DNA of 64,000 nt from Clostridioides difficile CD160 (GCF_000449425.2 NZ_AVHW01000086.1:62001-126000); one strand, 5' to 3'; positions 16,380-26,028 are shown, numbered from the stretch's first letter. Notes: generated from the letters alone by a model not told the origin. A program made the numbers and translations.

Positions 16380-18500
16380 TTATTTATTTTTCAATTTAGC
16401 TAGTGCTTCTGCAAATGGATTGTTAAATGTTTCTTGATTTTTGTTTTGATTTTTTAAGTATTGATTTACATCTTTTTTTGATGCTTTCTTTTTTTCTTCC
16501 TGCTTTCTTTTATTGAAAGATGACATTTTTTCTCTATATCCACAACTACAAGTGAAGACTCTTCCCTCTCCTTCTCCACGAAGTTCTAATTTTTTATGAC
16601 AATTAGGACATCTTGAATTAGTTACTTGTGATATAGTTTTTCTAGTATTACATTCTCTATCTTCACAAATCAACATTTTACCTTTCTTACCATTTACCTC
16701 TAGCATAAATTTACCACATTCTGGACATCTATTTTTAGTTAAGTTGTCATGCTTAAATTTATTAGCACTATTTTTTACTTCTAAGACAATGTCTTTTGAA
16801 TAATCTTTCATGTCATTTATAAATGTATTTTTATTAAGTTTTCCCTTTGAAATCTCCAGCAATTTTTTTTCCCATGAAGCTGTAAGTTCTGGTGTTTTCA
16901 AATCTACTGGAACTAAATCTAATAATTGTCTACCTTTTGATGTTATATATATATCTTTATTTTTCTTTTCCATTAAAAATGAATTGAATAATTTTTCTAT
17001 TATATCTGCTCTTGTAGCAACTGTGCCAAGCCCATTTTTTTCCATAGCTGTTAATAGTGTCCCCTCATTTAAGTATGGAGGTGGATTTGTTTTACCTGAA
17101 GTCATCTTTAGTTCCTTAACTTTAAGTACATCCTTTTCTAAAACATTTGGGATACTTTCATACACATCTTCATCCTCAATATCCTTATAACTTTCCTTCC
17201 AACCTAAATTGATTACTTTGTTTCCCTTCGCTTTAAATACTTCTCCTTCTACATTTGCATTTATAGTTGTCTGTTCATATTCAAAAGGAGGAGACAATAC
17301 TGCTAAAAATCTTTTTACTACAAGATTATATATTTTTCGCTCTTTATCACTAAAATCACTCATAAATACCTTCTGCTCTGTTGGTATTATTGCATGATGG
17401 TCTGTTACCTTTGAATTATCAACAAAAGATTTATTAGCTGTAATATTGCTTTTTAATAATTTATTACATATTTTTGAATAATCACTAACATTTACAGCTT
17501 TTATCCTGTCTTTTAATGTTCCAACAATATCTGATGTTAAATATCTAGAATCAGTTCTAGGATAAGTAAGTACTTTATGATGCTCATATAGTTTTTGCAT
17601 TATAGATAAAGTTTCTTTTGCTGAGAATCCAAACATTTTATTTGCATCTCTTTGCAACTCTGTTAAATCATATAATGCAGGTGAATATTTTTTCTTATAC
17701 GATTTGCTTACTTCAGATATTTTTATATCTAAATTTTTAACCTTTTTTAATATAGACTCTATCTTTTCTTTACTAAATGTTGAAGAGTTATTATTTTTAT
17801 CACTCCAAATAAACTTTATATCTGAATTTCCCTTTGTAGCAATTAACTCTATTCCATAATACTCTTTTGATTTAAAATTTCTTATTTCCTCTTCTCTCTT
17901 AAGTAACATAGCAAGAGTAGGTGTCTGAACTCTTCCACAAGAAAGTTGTGCATTATACTTTGTTGTCAAAGCTCTAGTTGCATTTATTCCAATAATCCAG
18001 TCAGCTTCTGCTCGTGCTATTGCTGAATGATATAGATTTTCATATTCTTTTCCATTTTTTAATTTTGCAAAACCTTCTTTTATCGCTTTATCTGTACTTG
18101 ATGAAATCCAAAGACGTTTTAGAGGCTTTTTTACTTGTGATTTTTCTATTATCCATCTTGCTACAAGCTCTCCCTCACGACCTGCATCTGTTGCTATAAC
18201 TATTTCATCTATATCATTTCTATTCATTTGAGCTTTGACTGTATTAAACTGTTTTCCACTCTTTTTTATTACAACAGTCTTTAGGTGCTTAGGAAGTATT
18301 GGCAAGTCTTCTAAGCTCCATGATTTATATTTTTCTCCATAACTTTCAGGGTCGGCAAGCGTAACCAAATGGCCTAATGCCCAAGTAACCACATACTTTG
18401 GACCCTCTATATACCCATTTTTTTCATTTTTTGAACCCAAAACTTTTGCTATATCTCTTCCAACAGAAGGTTTTTCTGCTAGTACTAATACTTTTCCCAT
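16380..18500 (-). CDS. topB: DNA topoisomerase III
   Basis: A 706-aa type IA topoisomerase that decatenates and relaxes DNA through a covalent 5'-phosphotyrosine. It has the Toprim start VLVLAEKPSVGRDIAKVLG with the ATDAGREGELVAR acidic cluster, and the catalytic tyrosine in VLTYPRTDSRYL (around residue 310). The C-terminal tail contains two zinc-finger-like blocks, CPECGKF...CEDREC and CPNCHKK...CSCGY, then a basic linker. The plain ATG start has a moderate AGGAAG upstream. Not part of an obvious operon. In Firmicutes TopB genes are found both on the chromosome and in mobile elements; nothing here points to a mobile element. Confidence 0.95.
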   Translation of the reverse strand: MGKVLVLAEKPSVGRDIAKVLGSKNEKNGYIEGPKYVVTWALGHLVTLADPESYGEKYKSWSLEDLPILPKHLKTVVIKKSGKQFNTVKAQMNRNDIDEIVIATDAGREGELVARWIIEKSQVKKPLKRLWISSSTDKAIKEGFAKLKNGKEYENLYHSAIARAEADWIIGINATRALTTKYNAQLSCGRVQTPTLAMLLKREEEIRNFKSKEYYGIELIATKGNSDIKFIWSDKNNNSSTFSKEKIESILKKVKNLDIKISEVSKSYKKKYSPALYDLTELQRDANKMFGFSAKETLSIMQKLYEHHKVLTYPRTDSRYLTSDIVGTLKDRIKAVNVSDYSKICNKLLKSNITANKSFVDNSKVTDHHAIIPTEQKVFMSDFSDKERKIYNLVVKRFLAVLSPPFEYEQTTINANVEGEVFKAKGNKVINLGWKESYKDIEDEDVYESIPNVLEKDVLKVKELKMTSGKTNPPPYLNEGTLLTAMEKNGLGTVATRADIIEKLFNSFLMEKKNKDIYITSKGRQLLDLVPVDLKTPELTASWEKKLLEISKGKLNKNTFINDMKDYSKDIVLEVKNSANKFKHDNLTKNRCPECGKFMLEVNGKKGKMLICEDRECNTRKTISQVTNSRCPNCHKKLELRGEGEGRVFTCSCGYREKMSSFNKRKQEEKKKASKKDVNQYLKNQNKNQETFNNPFAEALAKLKNK

Positions 18501-18771
18501 CTAAAAATACTTCCTTTCTCTATATTCAATCTCATATTACACTTAAAATCTAAATAAATAGAACCTTTCTTAATATCGTAACTATAATATTACCATAATT
18601 TAATCATATCTAATTAATTATTTAAGATTTTTTTATTTAAAACTTGTTTTATGCCTAATTTGTATGCTTATTACGATATCCATTTTCACGTATATTACTT
18701 ATATTTTTAAATTTATAATTCGTAATTAGACTTACATTTTTATATTTTTTTACTATTTTTTAATTTTTCAG

Positions 18772-18801
18772 TTGACAAAACATAAAAACTTATATTAATA
18801 T
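18772..18801 (+). promoter_or_regulatory. Sigma-A type promoter of the glycine riboswitch
   Basis: TTGACA at 18772-18777 is a perfect -35 box. A -10 such as TAATAT (18796-18801) follows at 18 bp, about 40 nt upstream of the riboswitch. The exact -10 is uncertain because the region is all A/T. Confidence 0.55.
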
Positions 18802-18843
18802 TATTAATACAATAAGCTATGACAAATCAATATCCGGTTAAGA

Positions 18844-19001
18844 TTTTATAGAAGAGTTGCTATATAGCACACCGAAGGAGTAACACTCTCAGGTACTTTT
18901 TAAAAGTAGGACTGTAAAATTTACGGAACTCTGGAGAGACCCATTATGGGCGCCGAAGGGGCAAGGCTTTTATGCTCAATCTCTCAGGCAAAAGGACAGG
19001 G
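18844..19001 (+). promoter_or_regulatory. Tandem glycine riboswitch
   Basis: Two glycine aptamers in series. Aptamer I has P1 formed by TTTTATAG (18844-18851) with CTGTAAAA (18912-18919) and the core ACCGAAGGAGTAA...ACTCTCAGGTA...AGGACTG. Aptamer II has the core GCCGAAGGGGCAAGG...TCTCTCAGGCAAAAGGACAGGG, with P1 from CUCU (18929-18932) and AGGG (18998-19001). The short linker between them is the usual arrangement. It senses glycine in the nascent leader of the downstream symporter gene. Confidence 0.95.
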
Positions 19002-19064
19002 ATTATCTACCAAAATCAGTATTATTAATACTTTTATTTTGGTTGCTAATTAGTGTATATCCAG

Positions 19065-19095
19065 AGCTGAATCTTTTTTAGATTTAGCTTTTTTT
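19065..19095 (+). terminator. Riboswitch expression-platform terminator
   Basis: AGCTGAATC (19065-19073) pairs with GATTTAGCT (19081-19089) and runs into seven T. It lies between the aptamers and the symporter. CCAGAG (19061-19066) overlaps its 5' arm and is complementary to CTCTGG (18929-18934) at the start of aptamer II, which gives a plausible antiterminator. Confidence 0.85.
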
Positions 19096-19195
19096 ATTAC
19101 ACTAGAAATTATAATAAATTATACTTATTTCCTGTCAATTACTTCATTAAAAATTCTATTGATTGTACAAAGCAAAAAAATGAGGGAGTGTTTTT

Positions 19196-20563
19196 ATGAA
19201 TCTAATTGATATTTTAAACAAAGTTGATGCTTTTATTTGGGGACCACCCTTGCTAGTACTACTAGTTGGTACTGGTATATTACTTACTGTTAAACTTGGA
19301 GTTATACAGATAACTAAACTTCCAAGAGCTCTTAAATTAATCTTCTCTGCTGAAAACAAAGGTAGTGGTGATGTTTCAAGTTTTGCAGCCTTATGTACTG
19401 CACTAGCTGCTACAGTTGGTACTGGTAATATTGTTGGTGTTGCTACAGCTATTAAAGCTGGTGGACCTGGTGCTCTTTTTTGGATGTGGATAGCAGCATT
19501 CTTTGGAATGGCTACTAAGTATTCAGAAGGTGTTCTTGCAATAAAATATAGAACTAAAGACAAAAATGGTCAAGTATCTGGTGGACCAATGTATTACATA
19601 GTAAATGGTATGGGTGAAAAATGGAGACCTCTTGCAATATTTTTCGCTATAAGTGGTATATTGGTTGCACTTTTAGGAATAGGTACTTTTACCCAAGTAA
19701 ATTCAATAACAGATGCGATAAATAGCAGCTTTGGTGTAGACCCTAGAATCACAGGTGTTATATTAGCAGTATTTGTAGCGTTAGTCGTATTTGGAGGTCT
19801 TAAAAGTATATCTAATGTAGCTACTAAGATAGTACCTTTTATGGCTGTTATATACATTGTAATCTGTGGAATCATTTTAATATCTTTTTGGAACAAGATA
19901 CCAGAAACTTTTATGTTAATAATTAAAAGTGCTTTTACAACTACTGCTGCAACTGGTGGTTTCCTAGGAGCAACTATTTCACTGGCTATTAGAAATGGTA
20001 TAGCTCGTGGTGTATTTTCAAACGAATCTGGTCTAGGTAGTGCTCCAATAGCTGCAGCTGCGGCTAAAACTGAATGGCCAGCAGAACAAGGTCTTATATC
20101 TATGACAGGTACTTTTATAGATACTATTATAATCTGTACTCTTACTGGATTCTCTCTTGTTATTTCAGGAGTATGGTGTTCTGACCTTAATGGAGCTGTT
20201 ATGACACAAGCAGCTTTTAATGGAGCAATTCCTACATTTGGACCAATATTACTTACAGTTAGTTTGACATTATTTGCATTTACTACAATTTTAGGTTGGA
20301 GTTATTATGGAGAAAGATGCTTTGAATTCCTATTTGGTGTAAAAGGTATGAATGGATATAGAACTGTATTTGTCGCTATGGTACTTTTAGGTGCATTCTT
20401 AAAATTAGAAGTTGTTTGGATAATTGCCGATATTGTAAATGGACTTATGGCAATACCTAACCTAATAGCTTTACTTGCACTATCTCCGATAATAGTGTCT
20501 GAAACAAAAAAATACTTTGAATATATAAATTCGCCAGAAAACCAGTTAAAAAATAATGCATAA
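19196..20563 (+). CDS. Alanine/glycine:sodium symporter (AGCS family)
   Basis: A 455-aa secondary transporter with about eleven helices. Signatures include FAALCTALAATVGTGNIVGV near residue 65, GPGALFWMWIAAFFGMATKY, SGGPMYYI and GVFSNESGLGSAPIAAAAA, all conserved in the AGCS (DagA/AlsT) family. It imports alanine or glycine with sodium. Control by the upstream glycine riboswitch favours glycine as the physiological substrate; glycine is a Stickland acceptor in amino-acid-fermenting clostridia. GAGGGAG lies before the ATG. Monocistronic, with a terminator directly after it. Confidence 0.93.
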   Translation: MNLIDILNKVDAFIWGPPLLVLLVGTGILLTVKLGVIQITKLPRALKLIFSAENKGSGDVSSFAALCTALAATVGTGNIVGVATAIKAGGPGALFWMWIAAFFGMATKYSEGVLAIKYRTKDKNGQVSGGPMYYIVNGMGEKWRPLAIFFAISGILVALLGIGTFTQVNSITDAINSSFGVDPRITGVILAVFVALVVFGGLKSISNVATKIVPFMAVIYIVICGIILISFWNKIPETFMLIIKSAFTTTAATGGFLGATISLAIRNGIARGVFSNESGLGSAPIAAAAAKTEWPAEQGLISMTGTFIDTIIICTLTGFSLVISGVWCSDLNGAVMTQAAFNGAIPTFGPILLTVSLTLFAFTTILGWSYYGERCFEFLFGVKGMNGYRTVFVAMVLLGAFLKLEVVWIIADIVNGLMAIPNLIALLALSPIIVSETKKYFEYINSPENQLKNNA

Positions 20564-20567
20564 ATAA

Positions 20568-20620
20568 CAAATATAGAATTCCAAGTCAAATTTATATGAC
20601 TTTGGAATTCTATATTTGTT
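20568..20620. terminator. Bidirectional terminator between symporter and aldolase genes
   Basis: A long stem pairs AATATAGAATTCCAAGTC (20570-20587) with GACTTTGGAATTCTATATT (20598-20616), with one bulge and T-rich ends on both strands. It lies at the junction of convergent genes. Confidence 0.8.
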
Positions 20621-20714
20621 TAAAAAGTATACTAAATATATTTACAAAAAACACTAATTCATATAAATAGCATATCTAGACTTTAATTAATCTTCTTAAT
20701 GTAAATTATCTATA

Positions 20715-21362
20715 TTAAAATTTTACTTCTTCTGGATATTCCCATGATTTAAATTCATCAATATCTAATACTTCAGGCTCCTTAAACTGATTTAACATTA
20801 AAGACCTATAATATATTTCTGCTACCTCTTCTACATATCTTGATTTTAAAAATGCCTCTTCTAAGTCATTACCTACAGTTGTTAATCCATGTCTTTCTAA
20901 TAAACATGCATCTGTATCTAGCAATAATTTTGAAACATTTTTAGCTAGTTTCAAAGTTCCTGGTCTCTCATATGGAGCAATATCCACATAACCACCATAA
21001 TTAACAGATTCATATACAATTGGTATAATAGGTTTCTTTGCTACCGAAAATGATGTTGCATATAAAGAGTGAGTATGTGATATAGCATTTACATTGTCTC
21101 TTACTTTATATATTTCAATATGCATCAATACCTCACTACTCGGTTTAATACCTTTCTTTACTTCTATTACATTACCATCTAAATCCAACACACAAATATG
21201 CTCAATTTTCAATTCTTCTCTCCCTATACCTGAAGGTGTTATAAGAACATATCCAGTCTCTCTATCTCTAATACTAAAATTACCAGCCTTTTCTTTACAT
21301 AAACCATAATGTTCTGCTTTAATTGCTATTTTCACAATTTTGACCTTTAAAGACTCCAGCAT
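20715..21362 (-). CDS. Class II aldolase/adducin family protein (FucA-like)
   Basis: A 215-aa zinc-dependent class II aldolase-fold enzyme. It has AGNFSIRD...ITPSGIG near the N-terminus, the metal ligands in ISHTHSLYATSF, and the third His in ERHGLTTVG. L-fuculose-phosphate aldolase and L-ribulose-5-phosphate 4-epimerase share this fold, so the reaction (aldol cleavage of a ketose-1-phosphate, or epimerisation) cannot be fixed from sequence. It lies 17 bp after a clearer AraD-like paralogue and ends the first polyol operon. Confidence 0.82.
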   Translation of the reverse strand: MLESLKVKIVKIAIKAEHYGLCKEKAGNFSIRDRETGYVLITPSGIGREELKIEHICVLDLDGNVIEVKKGIKPSSEVLMHIEIYKVRDNVNAISHTHSLYATSFSVAKKPIIPIVYESVNYGGYVDIAPYERPGTLKLAKNVSKLLLDTDACLLERHGLTTVGNDLEEAFLKSRYVEEVAEIYYRSLMLNQFKEPEVLDIDEFKSWEYPEEVKF

Positions 21363-21379
21363 AATTTACCTCCAGATAA

Positions 21380-22066
21380 TCATTTTTGACCATAGTATGC
21401 ATTTTTTCCATGTTTTCTCGAAAAATGTTTATTCATAAGCACTTTATCCATAATATTGTCAGGACTCATTAATTCTGTATAATAGGCCATTTTTGAAACT
21501 TCTTCCAAAACTACTGCATTATGTACAGCCTCTTTTGCATTTTTGCCCCATGTAAAAGGACCATGGTCATTCACAATTATTCCTGGACAATAAATTGGAT
21601 TTTTACCTATAAACTCTTCGACAATTACATTTCCAGTTTCCTTTTCATAATCATTGCAAATTTCTTCTCTAATCATTTTTCTGGTACATGGTATACTTCC
21701 ATAAAAATAATCTGCATGAGTAGTACCACATGCTGGTATAGATTTTCCTATCTGAGCCCAAATCGTTGCCCAGCTTGAATGTGTATGTACTATTCCTCCT
21801 AATTCTTCAAACTCTTTATATAAAACGAGATGAGTAGGAGTATCTGAGGACGGTTTTAATTTACCATCAATTATATTTCCTTCTAAATCAACAACTACCA
21901 TATCTTCTACAGTCATACTACTGTACTCTACACCACTTGGTTTTATCACTACCAATCCTTTTTCTCTGTCTATGCCACTTACATTTCCCCAAGTATAAGT
22001 AATTAGTCCTTTTGCAGGTAATTCTAAATTTGCTTTTAATACCTCTTCTTTTAAACTTTCTAACAT
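21380..22066 (-). CDS. araD: L-ribulose-5-phosphate 4-epimerase (AraD/UlaF/SgbE type)
   Basis: A 228-aa class II aldolase-fold epimerase that converts L-ribulose-5-phosphate to D-xylulose-5-phosphate. It carries [46 protein letters not shown] and [13 protein letters not shown] with the zinc-binding [21 protein letters not shown] and NDHGPFTWG are diagnostic of AraD rather than FucA. It links the polyol cluster to the pentose phosphate pathway. The start has AGGAGG. Confidence 0.9.
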   Translation of the reverse strand: MLESLKEEVLKANLELPAKGLITYTWGNVSGIDREKGLVVIKPSGVEYSSMTVEDMVVVDLEGNIIDGKLKPSSDTPTHLVLYKEFEELGGIVHTHSSWATIWAQIGKSIPACGTTHADYFYGSIPCTRKMIREEICNDYEKETGNVIVEEFIGKNPIYCPGIIVNDHGPFTWGKNAKEAVHNAVVLEEVSKMAYYTELMSPDNIMDKVLMNKHFSRKHGKNAYYGQK

Positions 22067-22161
22067 TTTTCTTCCTCCTATAGTTTGTTTAGAAAAATTA
22101 TTTTTATTTTATCTAATATCCGAATTATAGAGTTTAATTATTTTTTATATTTGTTTAATGT

Positions 22162-23220
22162 TTATATCTCTACTAGGATTTTATTGAAATTAATCTCTCT
22201 CTTGCTCATTTTGCTTAAAAAGTCTCCTACTTCATTAAGACCTATTTTGTGTGAAATCATTGGTGTAAAAACAATATCACCCTTTTCCATAAAATCCAAT
22301 GTTGCTGTCCACGCCCTTCCAGGATAAGGACTTGTATATGAATTCCAAGAACCTTGCAAAGTAAGTTCTCCACGTAATATACACTCAGTAGCTTCTACAC
22401 TAAGTGGTAGTTCTGTGTGTGATATTCCCACAAAGACTATTTTCCCTCTTTTTTTTGCTATGAGCAAAGATTGCTCTTGTGTAAACCTACTACCAGCAGT
22501 TTCTATAACAACATCAGCACCCTCATTTGTTATTTTTTTTATTTCTTTAATTACATTTACTTCTTTTGAATTCAATGTATAATTTGCCCCTAGAGATTTA
22601 GAAAGTTCTAACTTTTCATCAAAAATATCAATAGCTATAATTTTAGATGCACCAAAGACCTTTGCCCATTGTATAGTAAACTGACCTATTGGACCACATC
22701 CTAACACAACTACACTATCTCCTACGTTAATATCCGACTTTGAAATTCCATGATAAGCTATAGTTGCTGGTTCAATTCCAGCAGCAGTTTCATAATCCAG
22801 TGTATCTGGTAATTTTAAAATGTGTTCTTCAGGTACTCTCACATACTCTGCCAATGCTCCATTCACTCTCGTACCAATTATATTGTAATCATCACACAAA
22901 CCAAAATTACCATTTTTACAGTAATCACATTTTTTACAAGGTACTAATGGGGCAACAGTTACTCTATCTCCTACCCTAACATTTTTTACTCTGTGTCCAA
23001 CTTTAGCAACTTCTCCAGAAAATTCATGACCTAAAATTAGTGGATAAGCCGTATTTCCACTCAGACCACTTACCATAGACCTAGGTAAATCCGAACCACA
23101 TATTCCAACATACTTTACATTTACAAGTACTTCTTTCTCTGCTATTTCTGGTATATCAACCATTTCATATCTAACATCACCTACATTGTATAATACTGAT
23201 GCTCTCATTTTATCTGCCAT
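22162..23220 (-). CDS. Zinc-dependent polyol-phosphate dehydrogenase (GatD-like)
   Basis: About 352 aa, medium-chain dehydrogenase. Catalytic zinc motif VGICGSD with GHEFSGEVAKVG; structural-zinc loop CKKCDYCKNGNFGLC; NAD-binding VLGCGPIGQFTIQWAK. Family members oxidise galactitol-1-phosphate, arabitol phosphate or similar. An ATG at 23238 is in frame, but AAAGGAG (about 23228-23234) sits between it and the ATG at 23220, which is therefore the start. A sigma-54 promoter lies 36 bp upstream. The operon partner AraD suggests a pentitol-phosphate substrate. Confidence 0.88.
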   Translation of the reverse strand: MADKMRASVLYNVGDVRYEMVDIPEIAEKEVLVNVKYVGICGSDLPRSMVSGLSGNTAYPLILGHEFSGEVAKVGHRVKNVRVGDRVTVAPLVPCKKCDYCKNGNFGLCDDYNIIGTRVNGALAEYVRVPEEHILKLPDTLDYETAAGIEPATIAYHGISKSDINVGDSVVVLGCGPIGQFTIQWAKVFGASKIIAIDIFDEKLELSKSLGANYTLNSKEVNVIKEIKKITNEGADVVIETAGSRFTQEQSLLIAKKRGKIVFVGISHTELPLSVEATECILRGELTLQGSWNSYTSPYPGRAWTATLDFMEKGDIVFTPMISHKIGLNEVGDFLSKMSKREINFNKILVEI

Positions 23221-23255
23221 ATAAATATCTCCTTTCATGCTATATACTTATATAT

Positions 23256-23271
23256 AGCAATATCTATGCCA
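23256..23271 (-). promoter_or_regulatory. Sigma-54 (-24/-12) promoter of the dehydrogenase-araD genes
   Basis: On the minus strand the sequence reads TGGCAT-AGATA-TTGCT, matching TGGCAY-N5-TTGCW with invariant GG and GC at the right spacing. It lies 36 bp before the dehydrogenase ATG. An imperfect palindrome ACAAA-GTGT-TTTGT (23312-23325) about 50 bp further upstream could be an activator site. Confidence 0.8.
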
Positions 23272-23449
23272 TACAAAAAACAAATAGCTTATTCAAGCAA
23301 ATACCTTATATACAAAGTGTTTTGTTAATATGAATTACATTTTATAAAATCAAATTACATTATTGTATAAACATAAAAGAGTATGTTTTAAATAGTAAAA
23401 CAAATTTTAAAAAGTCGACTATAAGAATACAGCAAATTATAAATATATG

Positions 23450-23533
23450 CAAAATAAAAAGGAATCTATATTTCATTTAAATACTTATCAAATATTCTCT
23501 GATACTTATATAAAATCAGCTATAAACTCCTTT
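23450..23533 (-). terminator. Terminator between gatC and the dehydrogenase gene
   Basis: A 12-bp stem with two wobble pairs (23521-23532 with 23459-23470) encloses a large loop, and on the minus strand TTTTTATTTT follows. It separates IIC from the dehydrogenase, which fits a second sigma-54 promoter after it. Confidence 0.6.
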
Positions 23534-23561
23534 AGTTATTATTCTCTTATTACTTATAAAT

Positions 23562-24968
23562 TTAAACTGCGACAGAATCTTCTGCAACATTTTTAAGTGC
23601 TTGTTTTTCTAAATAGTCAAGTATACTTGTTTTATTTTTTCTAAATAATGCCCATAAAATAAAGTAACTTACAACTGCAAGACCTATATAAATTGGGTTT
23701 GCACTTAAAAATGCAAAGAAAACTAATCCCATTAAAGGTTTCCCTAATATATTGAAACTTGTTATTAACATTGCCCCTGCTGGTATAGCAACCCCTATAC
23801 CTGTAGCCATGTCTGTAAATAATGGTGCTGTAGATGTGCAAATATATAATCCTAGACCAAACCAAATTATACCTGAAACTAACACTTTTGTGATATTACC
23901 ATTATGTATAGCAACTAGACCTTGTACCATATATGGAATTGCCAATAAATCTACAACTGGTAATACCTTATTACCAGGAAGTATCATAGCTACTACAAGC
24001 ATTATTGGTATTAAGATAAGACCTGATATTAGAGTTGCTGGTTCCCCATATCCAACAGCATCATTTACTGCTATATACCACTCACGATTTCCAGCTTTTT
24101 GCATAATTTTTCTAGCAGCTTCTGTTATAGGTGCAAATGCCTGAGCAAACATACTTGCTACTTTAGGGAAAATTGCCATAACAGCACTTGTAGATATCCC
24201 CACTTTCATTATTTCTCCCCAAGCTTCCATAGTAGTTATTCTTGTCATATTACCTAATATACCAATAAACATACCTAAAAAAAGGCCTAAAGTAATTGGT
24301 TCACCCAAAAATCCTAGTTTTTTCTCTAATTCTTTAGGATTTAACTTAATTTTGTTTAATCCCAATTTATTGTATATAGGGTCTGCAAACACTGCAAATA
24401 CGGAAGCTTCAACATTATGCATGGCTATTATTGTACAATTAGGATATCTATAGTAACTAGACCATCTCTTTGCAACTAATTCTGATATTAATAAACTATA
24501 TAAATTTAATAAAACCATACAACCTATACCCAAAGGAAAATTTCCTGTTACTCCTATAACCATTGCTCCCCATACCATATATGAGTAATTATTCCACAAA
24601 TCTGAGGGCTGAAATACGTCTGTCCATTTTATTAAAAATAAAATTGTTTGTAATAATATTCCAAGCCCTAAATATATCATTCCTGCACTTGTTGAAAATG
24701 CAACCAATGATGTAGCTTGCCAGCCTACATCGAAAACTGGTAGATTTACTCCTGAACCTTCAACCATTCTATTAATAACTGGTGTTATTATTGGTGTAAA
24801 AGAATTTAATATCAGTGTAAAACCTTGTAAAGCAACTCCTGCATATACCGCAGAAAGAAACGATTTCTTAGTAGTCACTTTAAATATCTTTGCTATTATG
24901 AATATTATAATTGGAACTATAATTGCAGAACCAAATGTATCGATTATAGATTTCATAAATTCTAACAT
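23562..24968 (-). CDS. gatC: PTS galactitol-type enzyme IIC
   Basis: A 468-aa membrane channel of the EIIC-Gat family with about ten helices. It has FNSFTPIITPVINRMVEGSG near the N-terminus, YPNCTIIAMHNVEAS with the conserved His, and GEPATLISGLILIPIML, AIPYMVQGLVAIHNGNI and PLFTDMATGIGVAIP in the C-terminal half. It transports a polyol while IIB phosphorylates it. The gene follows IIB by 189 bp and has AGGAGG before ATG. The galactitol name is a family label; the downstream enzymes suggest another polyol. Confidence 0.9.
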   Translation of the reverse strand: MLEFMKSIIDTFGSAIIVPIIIFIIAKIFKVTTKKSFLSAVYAGVALQGFTLILNSFTPIITPVINRMVEGSGVNLPVFDVGWQATSLVAFSTSAGMIYLGLGILLQTILFLIKWTDVFQPSDLWNNYSYMVWGAMVIGVTGNFPLGIGCMVLLNLYSLLISELVAKRWSSYYRYPNCTIIAMHNVEASVFAVFADPIYNKLGLNKIKLNPKELEKKLGFLGEPITLGLFLGMFIGILGNMTRITTMEAWGEIMKVGISTSAVMAIFPKVASMFAQAFAPITEAARKIMQKAGNREWYIAVNDAVGYGEPATLISGLILIPIMLVVAMILPGNKVLPVVDLLAIPYMVQGLVAIHNGNITKVLVSGIIWFGLGLYICTSTAPLFTDMATGIGVAIPAGAMLITSFNILGKPLMGLVFFAFLSANPIYIGLAVVSYFILWALFRKNKTSILDYLEKQALKNVAEDSVAV

Positions 24969-25110
24969 CTTTTATCCTCCTATTTATAAATACTTATCAG
25001 ATTCATTAAATAACTTTTAAATGCCTATCTTTTTTTCTGTTGTTTTTCATTTACAACAATATATAAAAAACAGTTTATTTATAGGTATTTAATTAAGTTT
25101 TAGACTAATT

Positions 25111-25141
25111 ATAGTATCTAAATCATAGATTTAAATACTAT
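25111..25141 (-). other. Hairpin between gatB and gatC
   Basis: A 14-bp near-perfect stem (25111-25124 with 25128-25141) with a 3-nt loop begins 17 nt after the IIB stop codon. No T-run follows on the minus strand, so it is more likely an mRNA-stability or processing hairpin than a terminator. Confidence 0.5.
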
Positions 25142-25157
25142 AATTCACTCCCAAGTA

Positions 25158-25460
25158 TTACTTGTTTATTCCTTCAATAACACTTAAAACCTCTTCAAAA
25201 AATGCATCTTCACCTATACCAGTTAAGCAAGCAAATGCATTTATAGTTGGTATTCCATAATCACCTGTTTGAAGTGGGCTGGTAAATGTTATAAAATCAA
25301 ATCTTCCTGATTGTGCCAAATTTAGTGCTTCTGTTGGTCTAGCTTCTGTTGTTGTAATAGAAATTCCCTTACTCCCTAATACTTCTTTTAATTTTCCTGC
25401 CACCATTGATGATGTAACTGTTCCTGAACCACAAACTGATAATACGTTGAATTGTTTCAT
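25158..25460 (-). CDS. gatB: PTS galactitol-type enzyme IIB
   Basis: A 100-aa soluble phosphotransfer protein. The phospho-Cys P-loop is NVLSVCGSGTVTSSMVAGKL (C10). The length and the TFTSPLQTGDYGIPTINAFACLTGIG region match EIIB-Gat. It takes phosphate from the IIA encoded upstream and passes it to the sugar in IIC. AGGAGG lies before the ATG. Confidence 0.9.
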   Translation of the reverse strand: MKQFNVLSVCGSGTVTSSMVAGKLKEVLGSKGISITTTEARPTEALNLAQSGRFDFITFTSPLQTGDYGIPTINAFACLTGIGEDAFFEEVLSVIEGINK

Positions 25461-25581
25461 AATAATTTCCTCCTAATTTTATAATTTAAGTTTCTATTTT
25501 ATATAGATTAAATTGATTTAAAAAATGATACTTACTTTTGATTATTTAAATTTTCATTTTCATTTCTAGAATAGACTTCCA

Positions 25582-26028
25582 CTATAATTCTATAAAATCC
25601 AATAATTGAGCTACTTCTTCTTTTGTTGATGCATTTTTTATGCTTTTTAATAGTTTTATATTTTGAAAAACTGACATTAAATCTTTTAACAGTTTTACTT
25701 GTGAATCTGGATTCTTTACTGCTAATAAGAATACAAGTTCTACATCTAGTCTATCTGTTGGGTCTATCATTGAATTAAACTTTACTGGTTTTTTCAATAT
25801 ACCTACAGCTACATTGGATTCATTTATATGTTTTGAATCTGTGTGTGGAATAGCAACACACATTTCGCCAATATCAAGACCTGTTGGTAATGTCTTTTCC
25901 CTTTCTAATACAGCACTTATGTATGTGTTTTTTACGTATTTTTTTTGGTACATTTTATTTCCTAATTCTTTAATAACACTTTCATAATCATTAGATTCTA
26001 GGCCTAATGATATTAAATCTACATTCAT
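25582..26028 (-). CDS. gatA: PTS galactitol/fructose-type enzyme IIA
   Basis: A 148-aa EIIA domain of the PTS_EIIA_2 family. The phospho-His is in MCVAIPHTDSKH, with GLDIGE just before it and LAVKNPDSQVKLLKDL later. The reading frame stays open for 33 codons further upstream, but the ATG at 26026-26028 has AGGAG at 9-nt spacing and avoids overlapping the regulator gene, so it is preferred. It follows the LevR-like gene by 31 bp and is probably co-transcribed with it. Confidence 0.88.
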   Translation of the reverse strand: MNVDLISLGLESNDYESVIKELGNKMYQKKYVKNTYISAVLEREKTLPTGLDIGEMCVAIPHTDSKHINESNVAVGILKKPVKFNSMIDPTDRLDVELVFLLAVKNPDSQVKLLKDLMSVFQNIKLLKSIKNASTKEEVAQLLDFIEL

